From assembly GCA_024362935.1 (NCBI GenBank), contig JANCRA010000014.1, forward strand, positions 12,966,758-13,030,757: 64,000 nucleotides of DNA. The letters are read 5' to 3'. The notes under the pieces are model-generated. The model was not told where the DNA came from. It saw only the letters and a program-made list of their open reading frames with translations, and did not search any database. The translations under genes were made by a program, and so were the position numbers. Position 1 is the first letter of the stretch. Each line of letters starts with the position of its first letter. Of the stretch, positions 1 through 12,844 are shown in pieces. The stretch comes from Setophaga petechia. Its lineage: Eukaryota > Chordata > Aves > Passeriformes > Parulidae.

Positions 1-1785
1 GCTTTTTTGTGCTTTGGTGTGAATAATTTAATTCGTGTGTCATACTCCTGTACTTACTTTGCTACAGGATGTGTTCTTATATTTTCTTAAAAATTAGGGT
101 AGAATTTGGAAAAAACTCTCATTGCAATATTTGCACAATAAAACTGTTAACTATGTGAACTTCAGGATAGAAACTACTTGCTGAGTGTTTCTGATGGTGC
201 TGTCAGGGACATGATATTACTGAGCCAGTCCAGTGGTTTTAATTGCCCTTTCTCTGGTGAACTGTAAGCACTGTAGAAAGTGAAGGGAGAAGAACGCCTG
301 CCTCTCCCATCTAACACTTGGAGGCCTGAGCAATGGTTGTGGATTTGCCATCAAGAAATAATGGAGGTAGTGGAGATGCTCTCCCCCCACACCACTCCCT
401 CCCCCTTTGCCCTTGTGGCCCAGGTTCCCCTTTCCAGACCCTCTTCCATATGAATGCCATCCTCTGCAAGACTTGGGCTCACCAGCACGAGATGAAGAAA
501 TTTCACCTTTACATCCCAAGGTCTGGGACTTTTTTTTTGTTTGCATCTGCTTTCTGTGTAGGTTTTTGTATTTACATTTCTTAGAGAGTTTCTTTGTGTT
601 AATAGCCCTCTTCCTTCTCTGAGAGCAATAATCATTTTGTTCTCTGCAATGCAATTTTACGATCAAGCACTTCTGATCTTTTCAAACTTAGCTCTATTTT
701 ATATGTGTATTGTTAAAGAGTTCTTTATGCCCTTGGTGCTGTGGTGCTTAAGGAGCCCTTTGTGCTTTGTGTGTGGCCATTTTGTTTGTACCTCAGCCTC
801 TCTCTAACCTGATTCTACCTCCTCTGCTCTTTGGTTGGGTGGAGGGCAGCTTGTAAGTGAAATTGTTAACACTCACTTGATGGGCTTACAGGGACCCCCG
901 TAGATTCCAGATGATGATAGTTATGATGGGGACACAGCTAGGTGTAATAGCAGGTTTGAACCTATTAAGTTCTTGATCATCTTGTTATGCTTGAAACTTT
1001 GCTGAAACTCTAAATTACCTATTAAAAAAGCATTTTTGCATTTAATGTAGAAGACAAAAAGCAGTTTATCATGCTGGCAAGTACCAATCTGAGTTTTACA
1101 ATGCATTTAAGTGACGAGATGTTTGAGTCTTATTGTGTGAGGCATATAATAGAAGTCTGGGGGGAGGAGAAGGGGGGTGGAGACACATTGGTCTTAGTAA
1201 GAACTGACCAAATCCACTTTATTCTTCATCTGTGGTGGAGTGTCATGAGGACAGTGGGTCTATATTGGTATGACAGGGATCTGGATGAGTGGAAAGAATA
1301 GGCTACAGCCTACAGGTCCTCCCTAAACTCTGCCCAGGGTGTCTGATCTGAAATCTTTTCTCTCAGGTTTCCTGCATTAGGGGAGGAGGGAGTGGGAAGG
1401 GAGGTTTGTCAGTGAAACACAAAGCTAGATACAGGTGATGGGGAGGTGTTGGGTGTGCAAATACAGATTTACCAGTCGGACAGCTCCTTAGCCATGGCTC
1501 TCCAATGGCTCCACTGTGCTCGTCATTCTTGGAAGTTCAGGGATTTTTAAAGAAAAGACCAAACGGTTTTTAATGGTGCCAGAGAGATTGCAGTTTAAAG
1601 CCACATGATTAAAAATAAGTTTCTTTAAAGCCCTGAATTCTGTTTATAAAAATAGATGTTGAACATACGGTACAACATAAAAATCCATGTGGTCCTGGAA
1701 AAAAAAAAAAAGAAAAAAGTAGAAAGCACTTTAGCTTAAACCAGATGTGCGAAAGAGAGCTCCTAAACGTATTTTGTATTTTTTA

Positions 1786-1812
1786 TTTGTGTGTATGTGT
1801 TTGTGTATGTGG
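1786..1812. repeat. GT-rich simple repeat
   Basis: An interrupted TGTG/TATG tract. It has no evident function and is a probable length-variable microsatellite. Confidence 0.
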
Positions 1813-2334
1813 GAGATATTTTTGGTTCCTGCTAGGCTTCTTTGCAGCAAAGCCCCTTTCTAGAATTTACTTTCCTTTATTAGAGTTGCAGCTCGGCTTT
1901 GTGTGGGCCTCTGGGGGTTTTGGCCAGCCGTTGGCAATTTCTCTCAGACACCCAATTACCCCTGACGTCAATGCCGTCTCTCCCATCTCCCTTGGGTGCC
2001 CACATTTTTTCCTTTGTAACACTAATAGCTGACTAGCTAAGTGCCTGTTATTTCCTTGGCAGAAGATTTGATTGTGTTTTGGGCCGGATACTAAATCCAA
2101 AAACTATGTAAAAATGTCAATAGGTGAGTGCACATTGATTTCGGTTAGTCACAGTGATATTTGAGCCCCTTTGGGGGCTCTGTCTGGGGAAGTATTTTAC
2201 AAGAAAGATAATATAACAGAAAATTACTGGAGCTGCACAGGTCTCTGGTGGATTTCTTAGGGGCCTGCTAAGTTTCTGTAGAATCAACAAATGCTTTATT
2301 AATCTAAATTTGCGGTTTTGTTCCTGCCTCTCTT

Positions 2335-2650
2335 CAGACGGCTCGGGCTCGCCGGAGGAGGCTCGGCGGGAGCGGGGCGGCCGGCGGCAGAGCCCGGCCC
2401 GGCCGGGGGAGGCCGGGGGCGGCCGCGGGCCCCTCCCGGCCCGGCCGGGGCTGCGCTGGCAGATAAGGCGGGGACGGAGGGGGTCCCTGCCAGCTGTGCG
2501 GGGCCGGCGCTGACTGGGAGCGGCTGATAAGGGCCCCGCGCGGGAGCCCAGCCGGCAGCGCCGCTCCGCCAGCGCGCTGCGGGGCCGCGGCTGGCGAGGA
2601 AAGTTAAACACAACTGGTCCGGGGGCGGCGGGGAGGGCTGCGCTGCAAGA
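2335..2650. promoter_or_regulatory. CpG-rich island 1 in ZNF423 intron
   Basis: GC content rises abruptly at 2335 and falls after about 2650, with many CpG dinucleotides in an otherwise AT-rich intron. Bird introns normally lose CpG, so retention suggests an unmethylated promoter or enhancer. GATAA motifs occur at 2462 and 2526 inside it. Open frames here (for example - strand 2117-2611) are Arg/Pro/Gly-rich chance frames typical of GC islands. No transcript can be inferred from sequence alone. Confidence 0.
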
Positions 2651-2760
2651 TAATGGTAATTGATTGAATCAAAGTCGCAGAGCAGCCTTGTTTTTCCTCG
2701 CAATTAATTTTTTTTTTTTCTAATTTTCAGACCGAAGTATCCGAAGAGCTCAGGTTGCAC
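2646..2760. promoter_or_regulatory. Candidate enhancer core: GATA, homeodomain and TCF/LEF-like motifs
   Basis: Immediately after island 1 come GATAA (2649), TAATTGATTG (2657-2666, homeodomain/PBX-like) and ATCAAAG (2668-2674, TCF/LEF-like) within about 26 bases. A T-run and a TTTTCAG acceptor-like site then end at 2730. The motif packing is visible; function is inference. It could instead be part of an unrecognised exon boundary. Confidence 0.
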
Positions 2761-5700
2761 CGAGCACATGCTGCACTAAAAGATAATAAGCACATGCCCT
2801 CTTCAGCTTTTTGGGGGAAATTCAGGCCAAGAAAAGGCACAATTAAACAAAACGCACCCCCTTAAAGTTAGGAGCACGCGGCTCCAAGCTCAGCAGAGCG
2901 TGCTCTTAAGGACAGGGAAAATCAATGGTCTTTTCAGGTCGCCAGGCTGTGTGTGCTGGCTACCAGAGACCAGCAGTCAGTTTTGCCCACAAAGCCAGCA
3001 GATAGTGACACCAGAGAAGGGGATTGTCAGGGGACTGAGTTGTGCAGTGTCCGCACATTGGGAATTTCTGCAGCCCTTCTTTCTCTCCTGCTCCCCACCA
3101 CAGCATCATACCCCACAGCTCGAGATAGATGTAGAGGAAGACAGAGATTGATGCCGTTTGTATTTTTGTATCGGTTGCTTTGCAGGTTTAGTTTAGCTAG
3201 TTTGGATCTTTTTCGCTAGCAACTTGCCAGCCAGAAATTTTTCTTCTCTTTTAAGGGGATTCCCCCTACTATAGCATTCAGGAGTAGTAATGTAGTTTGT
3301 GTGGTTTGAGAAAATAAAACCTTTTAGTCTTTGGCAATTGCATCTGCAAGCAGTAAAATCTTATGTCAGCACAGCATGTAGAGTGCAGGATACCTAATAG
3401 CTAGTAAACCATTTAAAAAAGTCTTCTGCTTGATCAGATATAGTGCTTAATGTATAGTGCTGTATCTTGCCCAGCACATAATTAGTATTGAGGGTGGAAA
3501 AGCCTCCCCTGTGGACCATGACACCACAGACCTAAACTGGCATTTTTTCCACACATTAGAGTTTTCTTTCTTTAGTGGAGGACATTTCTTTGCTTGTTTT
3601 AAAAATCATTCTCTAAGACTTAACAGACTGTATTAGCGTATTGTGTATCTTAAATGAACCTTGCAAGCTCTAGCAGTGTATTCTTCTTCCCATATAGGCA
3701 CTGTGTAGGGTGGGCAGGCAAGCAGTATTGTAGTGCCAGAGAGATCAAACGTTGGCTAGGAAAAAAATCACCCAACCCTAACCGGGGAAATAAAAATTAA
3801 CCAACCCACTTTTGCAGTGATTTTGTTGGATCCCATCCTGGAACAAGTGTATGTATGGATGTTCTAGGAAAATGAACGGGCCTTATTGAGGTAAGACACT
3901 GTGGTTTATCTAATCATGAAGAAGTTGTGATTTTCACTAGAGCTCTGTCATGTTTTCCTCAGAATGGCAACAGAAGATTTCTTTATGTGTGGGCCAGATT
4001 CATGGGATTTCTTCCCAACTAGTGAAAGGGTAGAACATTTGATGTCTGCTTGGGCAGGAGCAGGGTATCCTGATATCCTATCAAACAGATTAATAGGTCT
4101 CCTCTGCTGAAAGAGCTGGTAATCTGCCTTGTCATGACCACTGCTTATGAAAGGAACAAGTCAGCTGTGAAGAAAGATGACTTTCTTGAAGGAACCATGT
4201 AAAAACTTTGGCCTAATGCCAGCATGACCATTGCTGGTCAACTATGGCTCAGATTAGAGACTCCTTGTGTGGAAAAAGAGGAACTTTTTCTTTTTTCATA
4301 TAGGCTTGAGAGCCTATTGGGTTGCTGTTGCCAACCTCCCCTCTTTGACATTTCAGGTTCCAGTATAATTAAACCCACAGCTGTAATGTGGTCTTGTCTC
4401 TTTAGCCATTGTGGTATGACTGGCAGGTGACACTATCCTTCCCTACCTCAAATACAGCTGGTGAGCTGCTCCTAGGCAGTCAGATGTTTTTAGACTAGAG
4501 CAGTGCTTGGTAGCACCCCTTTCATCCTCCTCCCAGCCCGGCCAGTGTGCTCCGCTTGTTGATCTCAGAAGCTGACAGCAATGTGGAGAACAACTGCCAA
4601 AGCAGAAGTACTGTGAGGTCATTTGGATAGTTACAAGTGAGTAAAATTCATAGGGATAAGGTGCACCCACTCAGCACCTGCCCACCTCTGTGCTTCTCTA
4701 TGCTGAGGCCCATTGCTGCCAGCAGGGCTGCTGCCAGCCTGTGCTGGCATTGAGCACTCTCTGGGCTGAGCCACCAGCCCTGCCTGGGAGGGGTGTGGGG
4801 AAAGGACAAAACCAGCTTCTGCTGGAAAGATTTTAAAAATGACCCCTGTGCTGATGCAATGCTGAGTTTTGGGGTGTGAGCCAGTCTGTAGGACCCTGGC
4901 AGTCGCAGGCAGCTGGAGGAGCTGGCCTCTGGTGAACCAAGTCCTGAAATGAAAAGGGGGCAGGTTTGAACCTAAAAGTGAAACAAAGAGCAGGGCTGGC
5001 TGTGCTCATTGGTGGCTGTTGGTTTTCCTGTGCTGTGTCACCTCCAGCGTGGTGTGAGAGGCACAGGCACAGCCCAGCCACCGCAGCAGGACGGACGCTC
5101 TGCGCTCCCCATGCTGAGGTGGGACTGCTCTCCTGCCCCTCCCGCGTGTCTGGGGGTGCAGAGGGGCCAGGGGCTGCAGGGCTGGTGAAGGGGAGGGCGA
5201 GGTGAGGCAGCAGTCAGTGGTGGCAGGGTGGGAAGCAGGTGACTGGCACCGTGTCGGGGACACAGCGGGACCGGTACCTCTGAGGACACAGAGGGAAGGA
5301 GGCTGAGGGACAACCTGCAAACACCAGGGTGAGTTAAGATACCTTAAAGACAATAGTTTGCTGGGAAACAGACTTGTGTGCTTGTTTTGCCACATCCTAG
5401 GTTCTAAATGTACAGTGGGAGACGAAGGACACACTTTGGGTGAATTCCCAAAGCGATGCAGGTAGGAGAGTAGTAACAGGGTAGCAGCTGCTTGGGAGGT
5501 GGCTGCAAGAGAGGAAATGTCAGCATGGAGGGAGCAGAAAAAGGAAGAATGGAGAGGGAAGCATCACCAAAATGATTTCTATCCCTTTGTTAAGAACTTG
5601 GGACATTTGTGAGTGAAACACCTCCTGCTTTTCCTGGAGCATTTCCTTTTCCCTTCTTTTGTACAGGCCTGTGTGGCCATGCAGCCCAGATCTTTTTCCA

Positions 5701-7284
5701 TTCCTGGGTGTGTGTTACACCTATTACCAAAGCATCACTCAGGTATTAGCATGATTTTCAGGTGACTGCTCTGACAATGGGGTTGTTCTTGCCATATAAT
5801 TCACAGAGCTTCGCTCAAGTCACAGCTAGAACACTATACCTGCCCTGGAGAATAAGGAGGAAATTCACCAGGTTATTTTAAGTTGATTCTGTGGAGGCAT
5901 GCAGGAATTTATCTGAGTTAAACTCAAAGGGAAATGATCAGATTGGCAGCAGATTTCATCAGGTTTGTAGCTGCGTTAGGAGCTCACATTAATCTTTAAA
6001 CGTGTTTTAGAATTGAAAACTTCAAGGTTTTGAGAAAACTTGTCACACAAAAATGATCAGTATGACTATGTGTCTCATACAGGACAAGTAGGCAAGTTCA
6101 GTAAGACATCAGGTAGTTTATGTTGAGGTAGCCATGTGAACACTGGAGCAGTGTGAGTAGCCATTAAGAAGTAGCAGAGTTCTGCTTTGTCTTTTAGTTG
6201 TATTCAAGTATGCAGGAGACTTGTGAAATTGTTCTTTCAACTCTGGTAGTGCCAGGTTTAAGGAGTGTTAGCTGAGCAATAGTGCCTTTCTGAAGCACAT
6301 AATCTTTAACTTTTCCCTCCCTAATCTTTGAATGTGTGTTAAATTCACCTAGGTCTTGTAATTTTGACAGTTTTTGATTTTGGGGTTTTTTTTCCCCCAG
6401 ATCTTCACCCCAAATTTTGGTTTTGGGGTTTTTTTTTTTTTCAGATCTTCATTACGTAGGCAGCAATCTCTCCATTGCCATGCATTGATGCTCTCTTTTA
6501 TATTGCTTTTATAGCCCCCATTGTCCCTGGTCTTGGGTTTACAGAGCTGGTGGACAAAACAGTTGGCAAGGAAAGTTAATGACTTCAGGAAGGGATAGAC
6601 TTGTATGCTCTGACCATGGAGATGACAGAAATGTAGAAAGGATGGAAAGAGGGTAAACAAGGTCTTGAAATTGGGGAAGCTGACAGATTGTTTTCTAGAG
6701 GAAGGTTAGAGTAACAGGACTGGAAATGGGGCAGAGGATGTGAGTCAGGGTGAGAACTGCCAAGAGAAAGATGAGAAATGTCAAAAAAGCATGGGGAGAG
6801 AAGGAGGGGAATAGACTGGTAAAAGGTAGAGTGGATCTGGAAGCAGCAACTGAAATGAAACAAACAGGCTAAGATAGTTGACTCAGAAGAAGATGTGGGA
6901 AATGTAAGATGAAATTAACAACTTCAGCAGACGATAATATCTTCTGCTCTTAAAGTCCAAAACTTACTAGAAGGAAGAAATGCATCTACTTGATTTTACT
7001 TCCCCGTGCTTTTAGCCAGGCAGTTTTGCTTTCTTTTCCAACATTGATGACTGTCTCATGATTTCCCTGAGACATTGTCATAGAAGTAGACAATGCAAAT
7101 AGAAAGCAAATGTCCTGCTTCTAGGAAGCATGGGCAGGTAGCCCATGCTGTTTTGCCAGGTAGTGAGAGATGGGCTTCCAGACTATTAGAGAATTTTTGT
7201 TGGTAAAGCATCCTCAAAAAAAACCCCAAAACAACGGTTATTGAAAATGACTGGTAGTAAAAGACTTTGAGAAACAGTTTATAT
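2761..7284. other. Intronic stretch, no gene seen
   Basis: Unique-looking intron sequence. The part from about 4690 to 5300 is GC-richer and gives several overlapping short frames on both strands, none with a recognisable domain. The rest is AT-rich apart from the 6366 duplication. Confidence 0.
6366..6451. repeat. Imperfect duplication of a G/T-rich segment
   Basis: Two adjacent copies of a TTTTGGGGTTTTTTTT...CAGATCTTCA segment (about 6366-6405 and 6413-6451) with different T-run lengths. This is a local tandem duplication with no coding role. Confidence 0.
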
Positions 7285-7335
7285 AGAGGTGATCTCCATA
7301 TGTCCTTTCCAAACTAAATTACTCTGTGATTGAAC
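7285..7335 (+). mobile_element. Degenerate CR1 3' end
   Basis: The segment resembles the CR1 3' tail: a GTGATCTCC...GTCCTTTCCAA stretch followed by ACTCTGTGATT, comparable to the clearer copy at 9483. Identity is partial and the 5' limit is unclear. CR1 elements are non-LTR retroposons that insert as 5'-truncated copies, so a short 3' fragment is expected. Confidence 0.
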
Positions 7336-9482
7336 CTTCTGAGGAAAAAGAAAATGGGAAGCTTGAGTTTTGTTTCTGGTGCAGGTTGAAAAGGCTTAAT
7401 GAGTAGTGCTCTGTTCTAGCAAAGTTAGATGAGAACTAGGTGATTGACTTCCACAGGCAAAATAAGAATTCCTCAATCCCGACAGCAAATGTTGCTTGAG
7501 TTCCTGGGTAAATAACTCAATTAGCTCTGCAAGATGCCCTTCTCTTGGGTTAGAGTCAGCAACCACTTTAGGATGTCCCTCACTTTGCAGGAATACCCAT
7601 GGTTTTCCAGAAAGTGAGACAGGAAAAGGCACACATGCTCCTAGTGACGGCAGCTTGAGCTCATTACTCTGATTTTTAGATATGCTGGCATTGTCTCAAC
7701 AGTCTGCATTCACATTTATGGCCTTTCCAGACTGCTTATCTAGGAGAGAATGTGTGCTCAGCCTGCTCCAGTTCCATCTGAGCTTGAGCTCGGGGCCCAG
7801 ACAAAGCACACCATGGCTTGGGCAGCACCAGCATTGGGCTTTCAAAGGTGCAAAGGCAAGACACAAAGTGGAGGCAGCTCTCCATGCAGATCTTTAACTT
7901 CTGGCAGTCCTGTTGGTGATCCCACTGTCTCTTGAGCTTGTCTGACAAATGCATCAAAAATAGCTCAACTATTAGTAAATTATTCCCTCCCATGAATGAG
8001 CATGTATTTTTTTAATGAGATAAAAGAAAATGAGTCTTATTCTGCACCATCCTTATTAGTTTGCATTCCAATTAATTCCTTCATGTTAATTCATCTTGGA
8101 ATGTTTTGGAGGATTTCTCAGCATCTACCAGTGCATTTTGTTGGGCAGACTATGGAAAGGACAGAACATTTGCTGAAGAACCTTTACTATATTTTCCCAA
8201 TAGAATTCTCTGTTCAATGCTGAGGTTTCAAGAGGCTTTGAGTGAGCTGGTTGAGCCTCCTTTTGAACCCATCATGGATGTTTATTTGTATTTTATTTCC
8301 TTTAAAGATTATGCCCTTCTTTATGACAACCACCTTTTGCCAAATGTGTAAGGCACTCCGGTTCTTCCCAGCTTTTGCCCCATTTACCACCTTCCAAAAA
8401 GACTGCAGTGGCTGCATGACCACATGTCAGATTTTCCCCAGAGGGATCTCTGATTTCTTTTCAATCAGTTCATTTAATTGACCATGTTTATTTCCCTAGC
8501 CCTTGTGGCTCCCTGAGTGCAGCTATTCGTCAGAAGCTGGATCTTAAGCATCCTTTTCATGTTTTACCTGGAGAATTTCTTAAACCATCTCATCTGTTCT
8601 TGGCATTCGGGGCTAAGCCCAAAAGGGAAGCTCTCTCAATCAAAAGACTATCTAAATGGATAATGTGCTACTTTGAGACCTGTAACAAGGAGGCAAGTGT
8701 CCCATTCCCAGTGCTGTGGTGCTGATCCCACCAGAGCCAGGGTGGCTTTGAAGGCTTGTTTGGGCAAGGTTCCCACGGCGGATGTTTGCAAGACAGCTAA
8801 CTGAACTGGGTGCACGTACCCAGCACACTGCTCAGATGTAGAGCCCAGGCATGATGCCCACTTTGGAAAGCAGCTTTGTAGTCTATATCTGCTTAATTTA
8901 GTCCTCAGCTGGCCTCCTGAGAACGGCTGTTTGCTGCATGTTAGTGTCCAAGAGCAGGAAGAGATGGAGGCAACTTTCATCAGAAAGAAGATGAAGTAAC
9001 TTGGCACTCATTGGAGTTTGGAGGCTAAATTGCATCTTAAAAGATCATCCTTACTGCTTGTCTACAGTTTCCAAGCTGTAAATAGGATGGGAAGAAGGAT
9101 GCCTTTGTATCCTGTGTTCTCCTTTTCTAGATGATGTCTTGGTGATATGAGCTTCCTTCTTCAAAGTCTATAAAATTGTGTTTGAATGCTTTTCATGCTC
9201 TAGTTTGGCATACAGCATAAACTCAAGCAAACTGACCTGAGACGGGAAGGCATTTTCCTCTTCAGTGACTTCTGTCTGTGTCCACTGCTTGCATCAATAT
9301 TAGCAAATACAATTTCTTGGGAACATCTCAGGGCTTTTCTTTTCTAGAATATTTTTATTAGAGCAGAGCACTGTTACTTCCTAGAAAGTTTGGTCAGTTT
9401 CTTCCACATCAATTTTTAAATCCCTGTTCTGTTGCTTCCTTATGACATGTTTTATTCTGTATTTTTAAAAATAAACATTCAG

Positions 9483-9543
9483 GCGTTGGACTAGATGATC
9501 TCCAGAGGTCCCTTCCAACCCCGGCTATTCTGTGATTCTGTGA
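9483..9543 (+). mobile_element. CR1 LINE 3' end (5'-truncated)
   Basis: A well-preserved CR1 tail: GGACTAGATGATCTCCAGAG, then CCTTCCAACC, ending in the octamer-type repeat ATTCTGTG ATTCTGTG. This is the hallmark 3' end of the CR1 family and the clearest bird/reptile signature in the window. Only about 60 bp remain, so it has no coding capacity. Confidence 0.
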
Positions 9544-9871
9544 AACATAAGTCAGGAGTAAATTGAGAGAAATGTACCACATTTAAAGCATAAATAGAAG
9601 GAAGCAAATGTGTCACTACAGTCAATGGTCTAATATCTGAATTTTAACCTTAAAGAGTTAAGATTAAATAAAAAGAGATCCTTTTAAATAATGTGATATC
9701 CCCTTAATGATCCATGATATGTAAATCTGAACATTTGACATCATTGCAATAATACAGCTAGTTTAAATTTTTATTATTTTTAAGTCCACAGCCAGCAGGC
9801 TGGAGTAAGTTATTTGCAGTGTGTTTTTAAAGTCCATATCGAAATATTAGCCATAACTGTCTGCTGTGTAT

Positions 9872-9890
9872 AAAAAAAAAGGGGGGGGGG
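9872..9890. repeat. A9-G10 homopolymer junction
   Basis: Nine A followed directly by ten G. This is an unusual purine-only junction, prone to sequencing or length error. Confidence 0.
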
Positions 9891-10770
9891 TGTATGTTTG
9901 AAGTTTAATCATGCTTCTACTTATGCTCAGTCCCAGAGCAATCCTTTTTTCTGCTGCTGAGCTCAAACAGCTAGTAGCCAGGTTTGATCTGCTGCCCCAT
10001 GGAGCAGTGCCCTATGTGAATTTGAAGTTTTCTCAACCCGGGAGGCCGGCAAATAAAGACTAGCCTCAGGTAGCCAGAGCTCTCCTTCCCAAAGCAGCTC
10101 CCGGGGCGCTGCCTGGAGCAGTCCTCCTGAAATTGTTTCAGGCAATTGCTACAGACTATCTGTACTACTGCCCCTCTCACCCCTCCTTCCCTCTCCTCCT
10201 CCTGGCATAAGGGAGGAGTTTTGGAGTCCAGGAGTCCTATTTGACTTTAATAAAATGAAGAAAAAAATTTTTTAAAAAATAAAAAGCAGAGCAGTTTGTA
10301 GGGAACTGGCACAGACTGTGGAAACAGGAGCCACAGCAAGACAAAACCCAGTGGCCTTCAAAACTTTTTTCCCTTCTTTCTCACCACATGACTTGAAGGA
10401 TGTGGACAGTAATTAAAGGACCCCCTAGCTCTTCATTTTCTGTGCCTGGTCCTTTGATCTGGTTCGTGTCGGGTAGCTATTTTCATTGTTCCTGTCTTTT
10501 CTTTTATTCTCACCCAGCCCCTTTGATGTGAGCAATGATGATCTTTAATTCCAAAATAGGAGATGGGCAGGATAGCAGTACTGGCCTTATATAATGCATC
10601 TTTCACATCTTATTTTTAAACTTGAGCATAATAGGTGTAAGTCAGAGCCTGGGGAGCATTAACCCTTTCCATCCAGAGGAGCTGCTGAGGAGATTAAGAG
10701 CCTATCACTTTTGGTAATGTCAGTCGGGTTAATTTTCTGTAGATGCCTACAGATGCATTTGTGAAAAAGA

Positions 10771-10790
10771 TTATTATTATTATTATTATT
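10771..10790. repeat. TTA trinucleotide microsatellite
   Basis: About six to seven uninterrupted TTA units, a likely polymorphic microsatellite. Confidence 0.
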
Positions 10791-11268
10791 TTCCTGCAAA
10801 TATGATGGATCTCAAAATATAATCTGGAGGGAGTTTGTCCTAATTGTTCCCATGTGGGAAAAATGTGCTGAGAAAGAACAGTAAAGCTAATGCAGTTATT
10901 CTGACTGGCTTCACTTGGCAGCACAGTGGGAGTGAAGCATACTGTTTATTAGTGTATGTTAATAAACTATAAGGGACAAGCTGCAGGTGGTGGTTTATAA
11001 ACTGTTAGCTCAGGTAAGATAGATGACAATATGGAGGTTATTAGTAACATTAGCAGGAGAGAAGGGCTGAAGGTTCTTAATGTTGTCTTGAAATCACAGA
11101 AGCTCAGCATGTCTCAGTGTGCTCCCTCTTCCTCACGGGACACACAAACCAAGCAGCTGCAGTGCCGCCAGGGTGGGTGGCACCGTCAGATGTGGCATGA
11201 GCAGGAACCCCTCTGCCAGCCACCTGGGGGGACACCCTCTGCCAGGCTGTGTGGGGTGACCCCCCTGT

Positions 11269-11697
11269 GCCATGCTCTGATGGGTGGCACATGGGGCGCT
11301 CTGTGCCATGCTTTGGGGGGTGGCACATGTCACCCCCCGTGCCATGCTTTGGGGGTGGCACATGTCACCCCCCGTGCCATGCTTTGGGGGTGGCACATGT
11401 CACCCCCCGTGCCATGCTTTGGGGGTGGCACATGTGACCCCCCATGCCATGTTTTGGAGGGTGGCACATGTCACCCCCTGTGCCATGTTTTGTGGGGTGG
11501 CACATATAGACCCTCTTATGCCATGCTTTGGGGGCTGGCACATGTCACCCCCCCGCCATGCCATGTTTTGGAGGGTGGCACATGTCACCCCCTGTGCCAT
11601 CTTTTGTGGGGTGGCACATGTGACCCTCTTATGCCATGCTTTGGGGGGTGGCACATGTGACCCCCCCGTGCCATGCTTTGTGGGGTGGCACAGGCGT
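11269..11697. repeat. Minisatellite 1, 12 copies of 35-40 bp
   Basis: Units start with GCCATG at 11269, 11305, 11341, 11376, 11411, 11446, 11482, 11520, 11560, 11596, 11633 and 11670. The best-conserved copies (11341-11445) are exactly 35 bp and nearly identical, while flanking copies have drifted to 36-40 bp. Each core unit carries a GGGGGTG...CACCCCC inverted repeat around ACATGT, so it could form hairpins. Because the period is mostly not a multiple of three, open frames run through it on both strands (for example + 11031-11660 and - 11400-11945). I regard these as artefacts of the repeat, not genes. Confidence 0.
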
Positions 11698-11699
11698 GT

Positions 11700-12045
11700 C
11701 GGGCAGCACAATGGCCCCGAGTCCCTGCAGCAGGGGAGCCCCCCGTGTGCCCGCCGCAGCCCCAGGGAGGCAGGTGGTGCTGGCGGAGCCCGGCCCGGGC
11801 TGTCCCCGGGGAGCTCCGCATTACCGCGGTCCCCATCTGCCTCGGCGGCACCTCCTCCCCGCGGGCCCCAGCAACAATGGCTCTGCTGCTGCTGCTGCGC
11901 CCTGCCCGAGCCCGCCCGGTGACATTTGCAGGGTTCAGCCGTCACGGCACAATCCGCTCGGGAAATGCAGCTGTAATTGTAAATAGGGAGCCCAGAATTT
12001 TCAAACTTCAGGTCTCGAGGCGCCCGCGGCGTGGAGGGGGAGCTC
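11700..12045. promoter_or_regulatory. CpG-rich island 2 beside minisatellite 1
   Basis: GC-rich, CpG-containing sequence follows the minisatellite directly and ends near 12045. It contains CCGCGG (SacII-type) sites and a CTG/GCT run near 11882-11898. No ZNF423 coding segment is recognised here. It may be a regulatory island or simply GC drift associated with the neighbouring tandem array. Confidence 0.
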
Positions 12046-12110
12046 AGCTTTCCACAGTGCCTTTTATTTTAGAAGGATTTGTGATTATCTGAAAATTTGG
12101 AAAACTATAG

Positions 12111-12134
12111 GTCGGCTGCTAAGTCGGCTGCTAA
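12111..12134. repeat. 12-bp tandem duplication
   Basis: Two perfect head-to-tail copies of GTCGGCTGCTAA sit just after CpG island 2. This is a small local duplication with no evident coding role. Confidence 0.
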
Positions 12135-12827
12135 GCCACTTAAACATTATTGTTTGAACATCATGTCACTGGTTTTTGTTTTCAAAAGAAGACCTAAGTG
12201 GGCACAAATTAAAAAAAAAACCTAACATTTTCCTGGTAGAATTAATTAGAGGCAAAACATAACAAACTGTCAGTAAGAAATAACAAAGAAGCAGTGAGGA
12301 TAGCAAAGATTAAGTGTGGTAATGGACAGAGGCAGTTTGATGAGTCTTGATTATGTTTTAGTTTAAAGCCTACATATTTCTTTTCATTCACAAAACATAT
12401 CTGCATAAGTGGCTTTGTGCCTGAAACAGTTTTAGATGTAGACTTATGCCTTCATGACACCTGCTCTTTTAGGGACATAAAATGTGTGTTACGTTTGTGT
12501 AGTTCTTAAAATAACAGCTGTTAATTAGATAACTTTCAGGGTGATTCTTATTATATGTTATGGTCCTGGATCAGCAAAGTAGTTCAGCAGATGCCCAACT
12601 GGAGCACGTGGTGGGACACGTAGCCTTTTCAGCCTGCACTTGCTTAAACCTAAGCACATGCTTAAATAGCTTGCTGTATAGGAGCCAAGACCAGATGTAG
12701 TGAATACCTAAAATTAACTTTGTTAAATGGCTTACAATATGCCACTTGTTTCCATGTGATTTTAAATTTCCCACTTGAACATTATTTGGGCTGAACTTCT
12801 GTGTGTTTGTCCTTGACTGTAGAGCTC

Positions 12828-12844
12828 TTTTTTTTTTTTTTTTT
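12828..12844. repeat. T17 homopolymer
   Basis: A run of 17 T in the left intron with no associated element recognised. Confidence 0.

Noticed and set aside
2117..2703. Antisense 164-aa and 134-aa Arg/Pro-rich frames
   Set aside because: GC-island frames lacking stops because of base composition; low complexity and no domain.
10771..10790. TTA run considered as a CRISPR-like or regulatory array
   Set aside because: Plain trinucleotide microsatellite without spacers. The genome is vertebrate, so CRISPR is not expected.
11031..11945. Long open frames on both strands (209, 212 and 181 aa) with GGTCHP/PPC-type repeats
   Set aside because: They are translations of minisatellite 1 in different frames. 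Periods of 35-40 bp shift the frame between copies, no domain is present, and they run into unrelated sequence.
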